Assembly: GCA_903905735.1 (NCBI GenBank)
Contig: CAIVHU010000128.1
Coordinates: 90,763 to 154,762, forward strand
Source of the DNA: an uncultured beta proteobacterium
GTDB lineage: Bacteria; Pseudomonadota; Gammaproteobacteria; Burkholderiales; Burkholderiaceae_C
DNA length: 64,000 nt
Direction: 5' to 3'
Below the pieces are notes generated by a model, which was not told where the DNA came from, did not search any database, and saw only the letters and a list, made by a program, of their open reading frames with translations. A program made the translations under genes and the position numbers. Positions 17,243-24,793 of this stretch are shown here, one piece after another (position 1 is the stretch's first letter; each line of letters opens with the position of its first letter).

Positions 17243-17578
17243 TCAGGCGTGCGATTTTTTGGCCGGGGCACCGTGCCCGACTGGCGGCACGCCTTCGAAG
17301 GTTTGCAACTCGTTGTCCTTGGCAAAGTTCATGCAAAAGTCCCAGGCCATCACGTTGTGGGCACGCAGGGCTTCATCGACAATCACGCAGCGAGTACCGT
17401 TGACCGCAGTGGGCACACACCAAGGCGAATAGGTGAAATGGCGGCCGGGCAACATCATGCCGGGACGAAACTGGCTCATCACACCGGCCAGCCGTTCAGA
17501 CCAATCGCTGGGGCGAAAGGCGCGGCCACTGTGGGTCAAACCCAGGATATAGACTTTTTTTGGAGTTTGTGAAACCAT
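17243..17578 (-). CDS. DUF3579 protein
   Basis: A 111-residue soluble protein of the DUF3579 family, recognised from KVYILGLTHSGRAFRPSDWSE, from the VDEALRAHNVMAWDFCMNFA block and from its position beside argD and argF, where the family is usually found in Burkholderiales. No catalytic motif or biochemical function is known to me. The ATG at 17578 gives the family start MVSQTPKKV; the frame upstream is not family-like. It is divergent from argD. A perfect FNR-type site lies about 85 bp upstream of this start, so oxygen or redox control is possible. Confidence 0.85.
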   Translation of the reverse strand: MVSQTPKKVYILGLTHSGRAFRPSDWSERLAGVMSQFRPGMMLPGRHFTYSPWCVPTAVNGTRCVIVDEALRAHNVMAWDFCMNFAKDNELQTFEGVPPVGHGAPAKKSHA

Positions 17579-17662
17579 CTTGTAGCGGCCAATCGTTGGG
17601 TTTTGACGAGATGTTGCGATGCAGCAAGTATTGTAGTGCTGATTCCCAGTCTTATACAAGAC

Positions 17663-17676
17663 TTGATCCCTATCAA
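17663..17676. promoter_or_regulatory. Perfect FNR-type binding site
   Basis: The sequence TTGATCCCTATCAA is an exact match to the TTGAT-N4-ATCAA consensus of Fnr/Anr regulators, extended to a 7-bp inverted repeat ACTTGAT-CCCT-ATCAAGT at 17661-17678. It lies in the gap between the divergent DUF3579 and argD genes, 85 bp from the first start codon and 150 bp from the second. Which regulator binds is not known; the Crp/Fnr protein at 12568-13305 is only one candidate. Confidence 0.6.
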
Positions 17677-17741
17677 GTTGCACGCACTTTGTATGCACTT
17701 TGCATGCCAGTCATCTTTGACAACGTCGACCAGTATGACAC

Positions 17742-17769
17742 TTGGCGGCTCATTTGATCGGTCTAAAAT
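17742..17769 (+). promoter_or_regulatory. Possible sigma-70 promoter of argD
   Basis: TTGGCG at 17742-17747 and TAAAAT at 17764-17769 are 16 bp apart. Transcription would start just before the leader hairpin at 17780-17801. Confidence 0.4.
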
Positions 17770-17779
17770 CATCTCTCAA

Positions 17780-17801
17780 CGGCCCAACTGACGTTGGGCC
17801 G
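17780..17801 (+). terminator. Leader hairpin before argDF (possible attenuator)
   Basis: The arms CGGCCCAAC and GTTGGGCCG form a perfect 9-bp GC-rich stem around TGAC, followed by CTTTGTTTTC. It sits 26 bp before the argD start and after the predicted promoter, so it could act as a transcription attenuator or an end for upstream transcripts. The T-tract is imperfect. Confidence 0.5.
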
Positions 17802-17827
17802 CTTTGTTTTCTCATGGAGATCACCGC

Positions 17828-19048
17828 ATGACCGCAAGCAGCCCTTTCATCGAAGCCGCCTCCCCGCACGTGATGAACACCTATGGGCGACTGCCCATCG
17901 CCCTCTCTCACGGCCAGGGTTGCCGGGTGTGGGATGTGAATGGCAAGGAATATCTGGACGCGCTGGGCGGCATTGCGGTCAACACGCTGGGTCACAACCA
18001 CCCGCAGCTGGTGCCCGCGCTCCAAGACCAGATCAGCAAAATCATCCACAGCTGCAATTACTACCACGTGCCCAACCAGGAGGTGCTGGCGAAAAAGCTG
18101 GTGGAGCTCTCAGGCATGACCAATGTATTTTTCTGTTCCACCGGCTTGGAGGCCAACGAAGCAGCACTGAAGCTGGCGCGAAAGTTTGGCCATGACAAGG
18201 GCATTGACCGGCCGGAGATCGTGGTTTACGAAAAAGCCTTCCATGGCCGCAGCATCGCCACCCTGAGCGCCACGGGCAACCCCAAGATCCAGGCCGGATT
18301 TGGCCCGCTGGTGGAAGGCTTCATCCGCGTCCCCATCAACAACATGGCGGCCCTGCGCGCGGCCACCCTGGGCAACCGCAACGTGGTCGCGGTGTTTTTT
18401 GAGGCCATTCAGGGTGAAGGCGGCATCAACACGATGGATCTCGACTACCTGCGCGACCTGCGCCAACTTTGCAATGAGCGGGACTGGCTGATGATGATTG
18501 ACGAAGTGCAATGCGGCATGGGCCGCACCGGCAAGTGGTTTGCGCACCAGTGGGCGGGCATCGTGCCCGACGTGATGCCGCTGGCCAAGGGCTTGGGCTC
18601 GGGCGTGCCGGTAGGTGCGGTAGTAGCCGGCCCCAAAGCCGCCAATATCTTCAAGCCCGGCAACCACGGCACCACTTTTGGCGGCAACCCCCTGGCCATG
18701 CGTGCCGGTGTTGAAACCATCCGCATCATGGAAGAAGACGGCCTGCTGGCCAATGCCGCCACGGTGGGCGCGCACCTGAAAGCCGGTCTGGAAGCCGCCC
18801 TGTCAGCTGAGCTGGCAGACGGCAGCGTCAAGGAAATCCGCGGCCAGGGTTTGATGCTGGGCATTGACCTGGCCAAACCTTGCGGTGCCCTCACCCAGCG
18901 TGCGGCCGATGCCGGTTTGCTCATCAGCGTGACAGCCGACAGCGTGGTGCGGTTGGTACCGCCGCTGATCTTGAGCTGCGCCGAGGCGGACGAGATCGTC
19001 GCCAAACTGTGCCCCCTGATTTCTGCCCTGTTGAAGGAAACCCCATGA
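17828..19048 (+). CDS. argD: Acetylornithine aminotransferase
   Basis: A 406-residue class III PLP-dependent aminotransferase that converts N-acetylglutamate semialdehyde to N-acetylornithine in arginine synthesis. Seen motifs are GGIAVNTLGHNHP, FFCSTGLEANEAALK, EAIQGEGGI, the cofactor-binding MMIDEVQCGMGRTG, and the Schiff-base lysine in MPLAKGLGSGVPVGA. The ATG at 17828 follows GGAGATCACCGC, giving a normal Shine-Dalgarno, and is preferred to an earlier in-frame codon at 17804. It overlaps argF by 4 bp (ATGA), so the two are translationally coupled. Confidence 0.95.
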   Translation: MTASSPFIEAASPHVMNTYGRLPIALSHGQGCRVWDVNGKEYLDALGGIAVNTLGHNHPQLVPALQDQISKIIHSCNYYHVPNQEVLAKKLVELSGMTNVFFCSTGLEANEAALKLARKFGHDKGIDRPEIVVYEKAFHGRSIATLSATGNPKIQAGFGPLVEGFIRVPINNMAALRAATLGNRNVVAVFFEAIQGEGGINTMDLDYLRDLRQLCNERDWLMMIDEVQCGMGRTGKWFAHQWAGIVPDVMPLAKGLGSGVPVGAVVAGPKAANIFKPGNHGTTFGGNPLAMRAGVETIRIMEEDGLLANAATVGAHLKAGLEAALSAELADGSVKEIRGQGLMLGIDLAKPCGALTQRAADAGLLISVTADSVVRLVPPLILSCAEADEIVAKLCPLISALLKETP

Positions 19049-20022
19049 ACCCGGTCAGTTTTGGCATCCCCAGCACTATCCCAAAAGGCGCGCCTCCCGT
19101 GCGGCACTATCTGCAGTTCTCGGACTTGACCGCTGACGAATACGCCTACCTGCTGCAACGCGCCGCCTTCATCAAGGCCAAGTTCAAAACCTTCACCCGC
19201 CACCAGCCGCTGGTGGACCGCACGTTGGCCATGATTTTCGAGAAAGCCTCCACCCGCACCCGCGTGAGTTTTGAGGCCGGCATGTACCAGTTGGGCGGCA
19301 GCGTGGTGCACCTGACCACCGGCGACAGCCAGTTGGGCCGCGCCGAGCCGATTGAAGACAGCGCCCGCGTCATCAGCCGCATGGCTGACCTGGTGATGAT
19401 CCGCACCTACGAGCAAACCAAGATCGAGCGTTTTGCCGACTATTCCCGCGTGCCGGTCATCAACGGCCTGACCAACGAGTTCCACCCGTGCCAGATTCTG
19501 GCTGACATCTTCACCTTCATTGAGCATCGCGGCCCGATCCAGGGCAAAACCGTTGCTTGGGTGGGTGACGGCAACAACATGGCCAACACCTGGCTGCAAG
19601 CCGCCACACTGCTGGATTTCAAGGTGAATGTCAGCACGCCCAGCGGCTACGAAGTGAATGAAAAAATAGCCTCTGGCCCAAATGGCATAAGCGCTGGTAG
19701 CTATGAAACTTATAGTAATCCGCTGGATGCCTGTCGGGGTGCCGATCTGGTCACCACCGATGTCTGGACCAGCATGGGATATGAAGCGGAGAACGAAGTG
19801 CGCAAGCAGGCCTTTGCCGCCTGGCGCGTCAGCGCGGACATGATGGCGGTGGCCAAACCGGACGCACTGTTCATGCATTGCCTGCCCGCTCATCGGGGTG
19901 AAGAGGTGGATGCCGATGTGATGGACGGCCCCCAAAGCGTGGTCTGGGACGAAGCCGAAAACCGCATGCATGTGCAAAAAGCGCTGATGGAATTCCTGTT
20001 GCTGGGCCGCCAGCCTGACTGA
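19045..20022 (+). CDS. argF: Ornithine carbamoyltransferase
   Basis: A 325-residue transcarbamylase that makes citrulline from ornithine and carbamoyl phosphate. The carbamoyl-phosphate loop STRTRVSFE is near residue 70, the HPCQ motif near 149, the aspartate-containing ornithine site in TTDVWTSMG, and the catalytic HCLPAHRGEE near residue 279. Residues about 206-225 (EKIASGPNG...) are encoded by an interspersed repeat copy. They replace the usual charged helix that follows the TPSGYE segment in the ornithine domain. It forms an operon with argD and a small membrane-protein gene 19 bp downstream. Confidence 0.95.
   Translation: MNPVSFGIPSTIPKGAPPVRHYLQFSDLTADEYAYLLQRAAFIKAKFKTFTRHQPLVDRTLAMIFEKASTRTRVSFEAGMYQLGGSVVHLTTGDSQLGRAEPIEDSARVISRMADLVMIRTYEQTKIERFADYSRVPVINGLTNEFHPCQILADIFTFIEHRGPIQGKTVAWVGDGNNMANTWLQAATLLDFKVNVSTPSGYEVNEKIASGPNGISAGSYETYSNPLDACRGADLVTTDVWTSMGYEAENEVRKQAFAAWRVSADMMAVAKPDALFMHCLPAHRGEEVDADVMDGPQSVVWDEAENRMHVQKALMEFLLLGRQPD
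19661..19717 (+). repeat. Interspersed repeat copy inside argF
   Basis: This copy reads AAAATAGCCTCTGGCCCAAA then GCATAAGCGCTGGTAGCTAT. It is in sense with argF but in a different frame from the other coding copies, giving ASGPNGISAGSYETY. It is somewhat diverged in the left part but keeps AAGCGCTGGTAGCTAT well. Confidence 0.7.
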
Positions 20023-20041
20023 CCTGAGCGCAGGAGCTGCC

Positions 20042-20233
20042 GTGCCTGACGACAAAGACAAAGAATTCTGGAAAACGGTGCTGAAGCTGGCGCTGGGCGC
20101 AATCGCCTTGATCACCTTCTTCGGTGTGGGCATTTATTTCACGGCGAAATACAACACCTACGCACCGCCTGACACGCCACCCGCACCAGACTGGGGCATT
20201 GCCAAAGACTCGCCGATCCACCAAAGACGCTGA
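20042..20233 (+). CDS. Small single-pass membrane protein
   Basis: A 63-residue protein starting with GTG at 20042 after a CAGGAG Shine-Dalgarno. A charged N-terminus (PDDKDKEFWKT) is followed by one transmembrane helix (about residues 14-35) and a Pro-rich tail. It lies 19 bp after argF and is probably the last gene of argDF. I do not recognise a family; the function is unknown. Confidence 0.6.
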   Translation: MPDDKDKEFWKTVLKLALGAIALITFFGVGIYFTAKYNTYAPPDTPPAPDWGIAKDSPIHQRR

Positions 20234-20265
20234 GCCACGCTGCGCTGCCACCCCCAACGGCAGAT

Positions 20266-20505
20266 TCAGGGCTTGCGGTGAAAGGTGATCGGTTGCGCCT
20301 GACCCGGTTCGACTTGGGCAGTTGCGCCCGTGGTGGAACCAGGGCATTTGCCGCAGCTGCCACACGACGACGTGCAAGTAGGTGCGCGCCCCAGCGCGCT
20401 GTGCAGCCGCCCCAGGCGCTGGCGCATGCTGGCTGGCAGCACGTACCAGACGGCATACAGCGCTGCCACACCGACCAGCACACCCACAATCCAGTTTTGC
20501 GTCAT
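20266..20505 (-). CDS. FeoB-associated Cys-rich membrane protein-like
   Basis: A 79-residue protein with one N-terminal membrane helix (IVGVLVGVAALYAVWYVLP) and a cytoplasmic cysteine cluster CTSSCGSCGKC near residues 44-54. Its start is 1 bp after the feoB stop. Small membrane proteins with a Cys cluster often end feo operons and may sense or bind iron. The assignment rests on shape and position; it might be called DUF6587 in databases. Confidence 0.65.
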   Translation of the reverse strand: MTQNWIVGVLVGVAALYAVWYVLPASMRQRLGRLHSALGRAPTCTSSCGSCGKCPGSTTGATAQVEPGQAQPITFHRKP

Positions 20506-20506
20506 A

Positions 20507-22396
20507 TCAGGCCCCAGTGGACGTGAGGGTCAGGCGGTAGGTGACCCAACTTGCCGCATACGCCAGCGCAAAAAGATAAGCCGTCATCAGCAGCGGGTAA
20601 CGCCATGAATTGGTTTCGCGGCGCACCGCCACCAGGGTCGAGATGCACTGCGGCGCAAAGATAAACCACACCAGCAGCGACAAGGCCGTGCCCAGCGACC
20701 AGCTTTGCGCGATCAAGGGCGACAACTGCGCCGCCACGTCGGAACCCGTTGCTGACAAGGCATACACCGTGCCCAACGCACCCACCGCCACCTCGCGCGC
20801 AGCCATGCCAGGCACCAGCGCCACCGCAATCTGCCAGTTGAAGCCAATCGGGGCCACCACCACCTCCAGCCAATGCCCCAGCATGCCGGCAAAACTGTGG
20901 TTGATGGCCGCATCGGTGGCACCGTCGGGCGGTGCCGGGTAACTGGCCAGGAACCACAGCAAAATGGTCAACGACAGAATGATGCCGCCCACCCGTTTGA
21001 CAAAAATCGAGGCCCGCTCATACAAACCGTGCCCCAGGCTGCGCACGTTGGGCAGTCGGTAAGACGGCAGCTCCATCACCAGCGGCGTCGGCCGCGACCC
21101 GGAGCGCCACAACATGGCCACGGCTGCCACCGCCATGGCCGAGAGAATGCCGCCGACATACAGACCAAACATCACCAGCCCCTGCAGATTGAACACGCCC
21201 CACACCGCGCGGCTGGGGGTGAAGGCACCAATCAGCAGCGCATACACCGGTAACCGTGCCGAGCAGGTCATCAGCGGCGCGATCATGATCGTCACCAGCC
21301 GGTCACGCCAATGCGTGATGGTGCGGGTGGCCATGATGCCCGGCACGGCGCAGGCAAAGCTGGAGAGCAGCGGGATGAACGAGCGCCCCGACAGCCCCAC
21401 CGTGCCCATCACCCGGTCGAGCAAGAACGCCGCGCGTGGCAGGTAGCCGGAGTCTTCCAGCACCAATATGAAGAAAAACAGGATCAGAATTTGCGGCAAA
21501 AACACCAGCACCCCCCCGGCCCCGGCCAGCACGCCATCCACCAGCAGGCTGCTCAGCGGCCCTTCTGACAAATGGCCGCGCACAAAGTTGGACAGCACGT
21601 CCATGACCGACTTGATGCCATTCATCGGCCACACGGCCCAGCTGAACACTGCCTGGAACATCAAAAACAACGTCACCGCCAGCACCAGCATGCCCCACAG
21701 CGGATGTAACACGATCTCGTCGATGGCATCGTCCCGGTGCAGACTCTCTGTCGGCTCGGTGACCGTCAGATTGACGATACGTCGAACCTCCTGCTGGGTG
21801 GCCATGACCTCCTCCACACTCGGCGCGTGCCAGGTCAGCGTATGGTTGAGTCGCCTGGGTAATTGGGCCAGATGGACATTGGCCAGGTAAGTCAGCAGTT
21901 CCTGGGCACCATCGTGACGGATGCCTACGGTTTCGATCACCGGCATGGCCAGTTCACGCGACAGCATGTCATGGTCCACGGATATTCCGCTGGACCGCGC
22001 GGCATCGCACATGTTCAGGGCCAGCACCATGGGCAGCTTGAGGGCACGCGCCTCCAGCACCAGCCGCAGGTTGAGACGCAAGTTGGTGGAATCCACCACA
22101 CAAACGATCAGGTCGGGCAAGGGCTCGCCAGCGCGGTGCCCGGTGACGATGTCGCAGGTGATTTGTTCGTCGGCACTCAGGGCGTTGAGGCTGTAGGCAC
22201 CGGGCAGGTCCAGCACCACCACTTTACGGCCTGAAGCGGTTTCAAGGTGGCCCTCTTTGCGCTCCACGGTGACACCGGCGTAATTGGCCACCTTCTGGCG
22301 GCTACCGGTCAGCAAGTTAAACAGCGCGGTCTTGCCGCAGTTGGGATTACCCAGCAGCGCGACACGCAGCGGCGGCAGTTGTGAATGATCAACCAT
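20507..22396 (-). CDS. feoB: Ferrous iron transporter FeoB
   Basis: A 629-residue iron(II) importer. The cytoplasmic G domain (about residues 10-175) has G1 GNPNCGKTALF, the G3 motif DLPGAYSL and G4 NMCD. The rest is the polytopic membrane part, with the two Gate-type halves (FLPQILILFFFILVLEDSGY; GIILSLTILLWFLASYP). It is shorter than the about 770-residue enterobacterial protein but within the range of other proteobacteria. It is 15 bp downstream of feoA and is under the Fur box found before feoA. Confidence 0.95.
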   Translation of the reverse strand: MVDHSQLPPLRVALLGNPNCGKTALFNLLTGSRQKVANYAGVTVERKEGHLETASGRKVVVLDLPGAYSLNALSADEQITCDIVTGHRAGEPLPDLIVCVVDSTNLRLNLRLVLEARALKLPMVLALNMCDAARSSGISVDHDMLSRELAMPVIETVGIRHDGAQELLTYLANVHLAQLPRRLNHTLTWHAPSVEEVMATQQEVRRIVNLTVTEPTESLHRDDAIDEIVLHPLWGMLVLAVTLFLMFQAVFSWAVWPMNGIKSVMDVLSNFVRGHLSEGPLSSLLVDGVLAGAGGVLVFLPQILILFFFILVLEDSGYLPRAAFLLDRVMGTVGLSGRSFIPLLSSFACAVPGIMATRTITHWRDRLVTIMIAPLMTCSARLPVYALLIGAFTPSRAVWGVFNLQGLVMFGLYVGGILSAMAVAAVAMLWRSGSRPTPLVMELPSYRLPNVRSLGHGLYERASIFVKRVGGIILSLTILLWFLASYPAPPDGATDAAINHSFAGMLGHWLEVVVAPIGFNWQIAVALVPGMAAREVAVGALGTVYALSATGSDVAAQLSPLIAQSWSLGTALSLLVWFIFAPQCISTLVAVRRETNSWRYPLLMTAYLFALAYAASWVTYRLTLTSTGA

Positions 22397-22411
22397 GTGC
22401 GTGGTCCCGCC

Positions 22412-22699
22412 TTAAACCAGGCGCACCTGCACCAGCGCCGCCTCGTGGCTGCGCAGGGCAAAGGTGGTGTGCCCGACCCGCACCGCCAGCGGGTCATGGC
22501 TGGGGTAGCCGTGGGCAATGACACGCACCACTTCGCCGGGCAGAAAACCAATTTCAAGCAGGCGCAGAGCAATGCCGCGCTCTTCGTCGTCCAGCGTCGG
22601 GTTCATGCCAACCACCACAGCACGGGCTTGCCGCGCCAACTGGTGCAGGCCGATCAATGGGCCAAAAGCTGCCTTGGATTGAATGTGTTCTGCGGTCAT
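22412..22699 (-). CDS. feoA: Ferrous iron transport protein FeoA
   Basis: A 95-residue SH3-like FeoA protein, with RLLEIGFLPGEVVRVI and a C-terminal barrel strand VGHTTFALRSHEAALVQV. FeoA assists FeoB in ferrous iron uptake. The ATG at 22699 is preferred; a TTG at 22711 would lie inside the Fur box. The first gene of feoA-feoB-Cys-rich protein. Confidence 0.9.
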   Translation of the reverse strand: MTAEHIQSKAAFGPLIGLHQLARQARAVVVGMNPTLDDEERGIALRLLEIGFLPGEVVRVIAHGYPSHDPLAVRVGHTTFALRSHEAALVQVRLV

Positions 22700-22710
22700 A
22701 AAGCTCGCCA

Positions 22711-22729
22711 AATGAGAATTGTTCTTATT
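22711..22729 (-). promoter_or_regulatory. Fur box of the feo operon
   Basis: The 19-bp sequence AATGAGAATTGTTCTTATT is a 9-1-9 inverted repeat with seven of nine positions symmetric, and closely follows the Fur consensus. It sits 11 bp upstream of the feoA start codon, where bound Fur-Fe(II) would block transcription when iron is plentiful. Confidence 0.75.
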
Positions 22730-22841
22730 ATAAGCGGTTTTGACGCGTGACTTTCTTCAAAGACAAGCTTTTGCCTTATGAGGCCAAGGCTGTGATCGCT
22801 CGCTCAGTGCCCGAGCAGCAATGGGGCTGAGATACAAGAAC

Positions 22842-22896
22842 AAATTGGCCTCCAGCCCTTATAGATCAAAGCTAGCAGCTATTTTTTATCTAGCAT
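22842..22896 (+). repeat. Interspersed repeat copy, intergenic (near full length)
   Basis: A well-preserved copy: AAATTGGCCTCCAGCCCTTA, then ATAGATCAAAGCTAGCAGCT and ATTTTTTATCTAGC. It lies between the feo regulatory region and the 3' end of the convergent-side monooxygenase gene, ending a few bases from that gene's stop. Confidence 0.85.
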
Positions 22897-22900
22897 AATG

Positions 22901-24124
22901 TCAAGCGGCCCTGATCGGGCCACCACCATACAGCCAGGGCTGATCGAGCAGACGTCTTCCCAGAGCCCGCATCGCCAAATCCCGCCCCAGGCGCAGGGGC
23001 CCGGTCAGGTGGTAAATCTCGCCATTTTTGATGGCACGCGCCTGCACCTGTGCGTTGCGCTGCCAGCGCTGGTTGGCGTAATCCTTGATCAAGGCCGGCA
23101 CCTGCGAACGCGATGCGTCGCCTGGGGCACCGTCAGCAAACACACCACCCGCCGCCAACACCCGCGCCAGGGTGGCGGCGTCTTCAATGGCCATGGCAGC
23201 GCCTTGGGCCAGATACGGCACCATCGGGTGGGCGGCATCGCCCAGCAGGGCCACGCGGCCCAGCGCGTGCTCATGCGCGCCACGCATGGGCGGGCGAATG
23301 CTCAGCGGCCACAGACGCCATGACTCAATGGCGTGAATCAGGTCATGCAGCGGCGCGCAGGTGTCACGCGTGACGCGCTGCAGATCGGCCGCATTGGCGC
23401 TGTGGTCCCAACTGGACATGTCACCCTGCACCTGACCATGCACGATGGCCACCACGTTCATCCACAAGCCACCACGCACCGGGTACTGCACCACATGCAT
23501 GCGCGGACCAAACCAGGCGGTGATCTGAAGGGTTTGCAAAGCCTTGGGCAAATCGCTCTGGCGGACCATGGTGCGGTAAGCCAGGTGCCCGGTAGGCTGC
23601 GGCTTGCCGTCATGCAACAGCCGTTGACGCAGGCTGCTCCAGGCACCATCAGCCGCCACCAGCAGATCCGTCTGCACTTTCTGACCATCTGACAGGTGGG
23701 CGCTGACGCTGGCGTCGGTTTGCGCCACATCGACCACCGCGTTGTTGAGATTCAGCGCCACGTTGGTCTGCCCACGCAGTTCCTGCACCAGCAAAGCATG
23801 CAAATCGGCCCGGTGGACGGTGGCATAGGGCGCACCATATTGCTTGGTGATACCTGGCCCCAAAGGCAGTTCGCCCAGTACAGCGCCCGTTAACGCGCTA
23901 CGAAATTGCAAGCGATCGGGAAACGCCGCCACCGCCGCCAGCGCTTCCTTCAAATCCCAGCTGTGCAGCACCCGCACTACATTGGGCCCCATTTGAATGC
24001 CAGCACCCACCTCTGAAAACTCGGCGGCACGCTCATACAGGCTCACTTTGGCTCCGGAGCGTGCGCAAGCCAGCGCCGCAGACAAGCCCCCAATACCACC
24101 ACCCGCAACGACAACATCAGCCAT
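22901..24124 (-). CDS. FAD-dependent aromatic-ring monooxygenase (UbiH/salicylate hydroxylase type)
   Basis: A 407-residue flavoprotein hydroxylase. The FAD-binding GxGxxG is at the N-terminus (VVVAGGGIGGLSAALA), the DG motif is LLVAADGAWSSLRQ, and the GD motif with the ribityl site is VALLGDAAHPMVPYLAQGAA. The family includes salicylate and 3-hydroxybenzoate hydroxylases, which insert one oxygen into an aromatic acid using NAD(P)H. The substrate cannot be told. No ring-cleavage genes are adjacent. It is divergent from the BLUF gene. Confidence 0.85.
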   Translation of the reverse strand: MADVVVAGGGIGGLSAALACARSGAKVSLYERAAEFSEVGAGIQMGPNVVRVLHSWDLKEALAAVAAFPDRLQFRSALTGAVLGELPLGPGITKQYGAPYATVHRADLHALLVQELRGQTNVALNLNNAVVDVAQTDASVSAHLSDGQKVQTDLLVAADGAWSSLRQRLLHDGKPQPTGHLAYRTMVRQSDLPKALQTLQITAWFGPRMHVVQYPVRGGLWMNVVAIVHGQVQGDMSSWDHSANAADLQRVTRDTCAPLHDLIHAIESWRLWPLSIRPPMRGAHEHALGRVALLGDAAHPMVPYLAQGAAMAIEDAATLARVLAAGGVFADGAPGDASRSQVPALIKDYANQRWQRNAQVQARAIKNGEIYHLTGPLRLGRDLAMRALGRRLLDQPWLYGGGPIRAA

Positions 24125-24235
24125 AGCAAACCTTCAACGACTCGATATACAGCGGGCGATTGTCGGCAAACTTGCATGCTATTGGCTGACAAGTGGTCAA
24201 AAATATTGCCTAACGGGCTGATTTACACTCCTGCC

Positions 24236-24682
24236 ATGGATGAAACAAGAAAACAAATGTTGCTGATCCGACTCCTGTATGTGAGCCGGGCAGTGGGGCC
24301 GCAAACGACGGCGGTAACTGACTCGATCCTGTCGGTCGCATTGGGGGCCAACCGGGCGCGCGGCATCACTGGCGCGCTGTGCCAGGGACAAGGGCTGTAC
24401 CTGCAGGTGCTCGAGGGCGAGCGCAGTGTGATCAACCGCCTGTACAACCGCATCACGCAAGACCGCCACCACCAGGATGTGCAACTGCTGGTGCTCGAAG
24501 AAATCACCCAGCGCCGCTACGCCGATTGGGCCATGGCGCATGTGCAGCTGTCGGAAGACGACCCGATGATCCAGCTCAAACACCCGGAGTTTGACCCGTA
24601 TTCGGCACCCGGCCAGCAGATGATGAAGATGGTCGATGAACTGTTTTCCACCGGCAACCGCATCCGCAAGACCTCGGTGTAA
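24236..24682 (+). CDS. Short BLUF-domain blue-light sensor
   Basis: A 148-residue flavin photoreceptor made of one BLUF domain plus a short C-terminal tail. The residues that define the light-sensing hydrogen-bond network are all present with the same spacing as in AppA: Tyr15 (RLLYVSR), Asn39 (GANRARGITGAL), Gln57 (YLQVLEG), Trp98 and Met100 (DWAMAHV). There is no output domain, so it must signal by protein contact. The ATG at 24236 is chosen; an earlier start at 24176 adds non-family residues. It is divergent from the flavin monooxygenase gene. Confidence 0.92.
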   Translation: MDETRKQMLLIRLLYVSRAVGPQTTAVTDSILSVALGANRARGITGALCQGQGLYLQVLEGERSVINRLYNRITQDRHHQDVQLLVLEEITQRRYADWAMAHVQLSEDDPMIQLKHPEFDPYSAPGQQMMKMVDELFSTGNRIRKTSV

Positions 24683-24709
24683 GCTGGCTCCGGTCGCCGG
24701 TTATTCCTG

Positions 24710-24752
24710 AAAAGATAGCACTTAGCCCATATATTCATAGGGCTAGACGGGT
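24710..24752 (-). repeat. Diverged repeat copy after the BLUF gene
   Basis: On the minus strand it keeps TCTAGCCCTATGAATATA and ends GTGCTATCTTTT. The arms AGCCC and GGGCT form a short stem, and on the plus strand GGGTTTTTC follows, so it may serve as the BLUF transcript end. This copy is diverged. Confidence 0.5.
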
Positions 24753-24793
24753 TTTTCATCATTGGCTGGCGTGCCTGGCCAGCGTGCCTTGCC

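Noticed and set aside
18445..20133. Very long minus-strand frame across argD and argF
   Set aside because: It is antisense to two clear enzymes and only reflects GC-rich codon bias.
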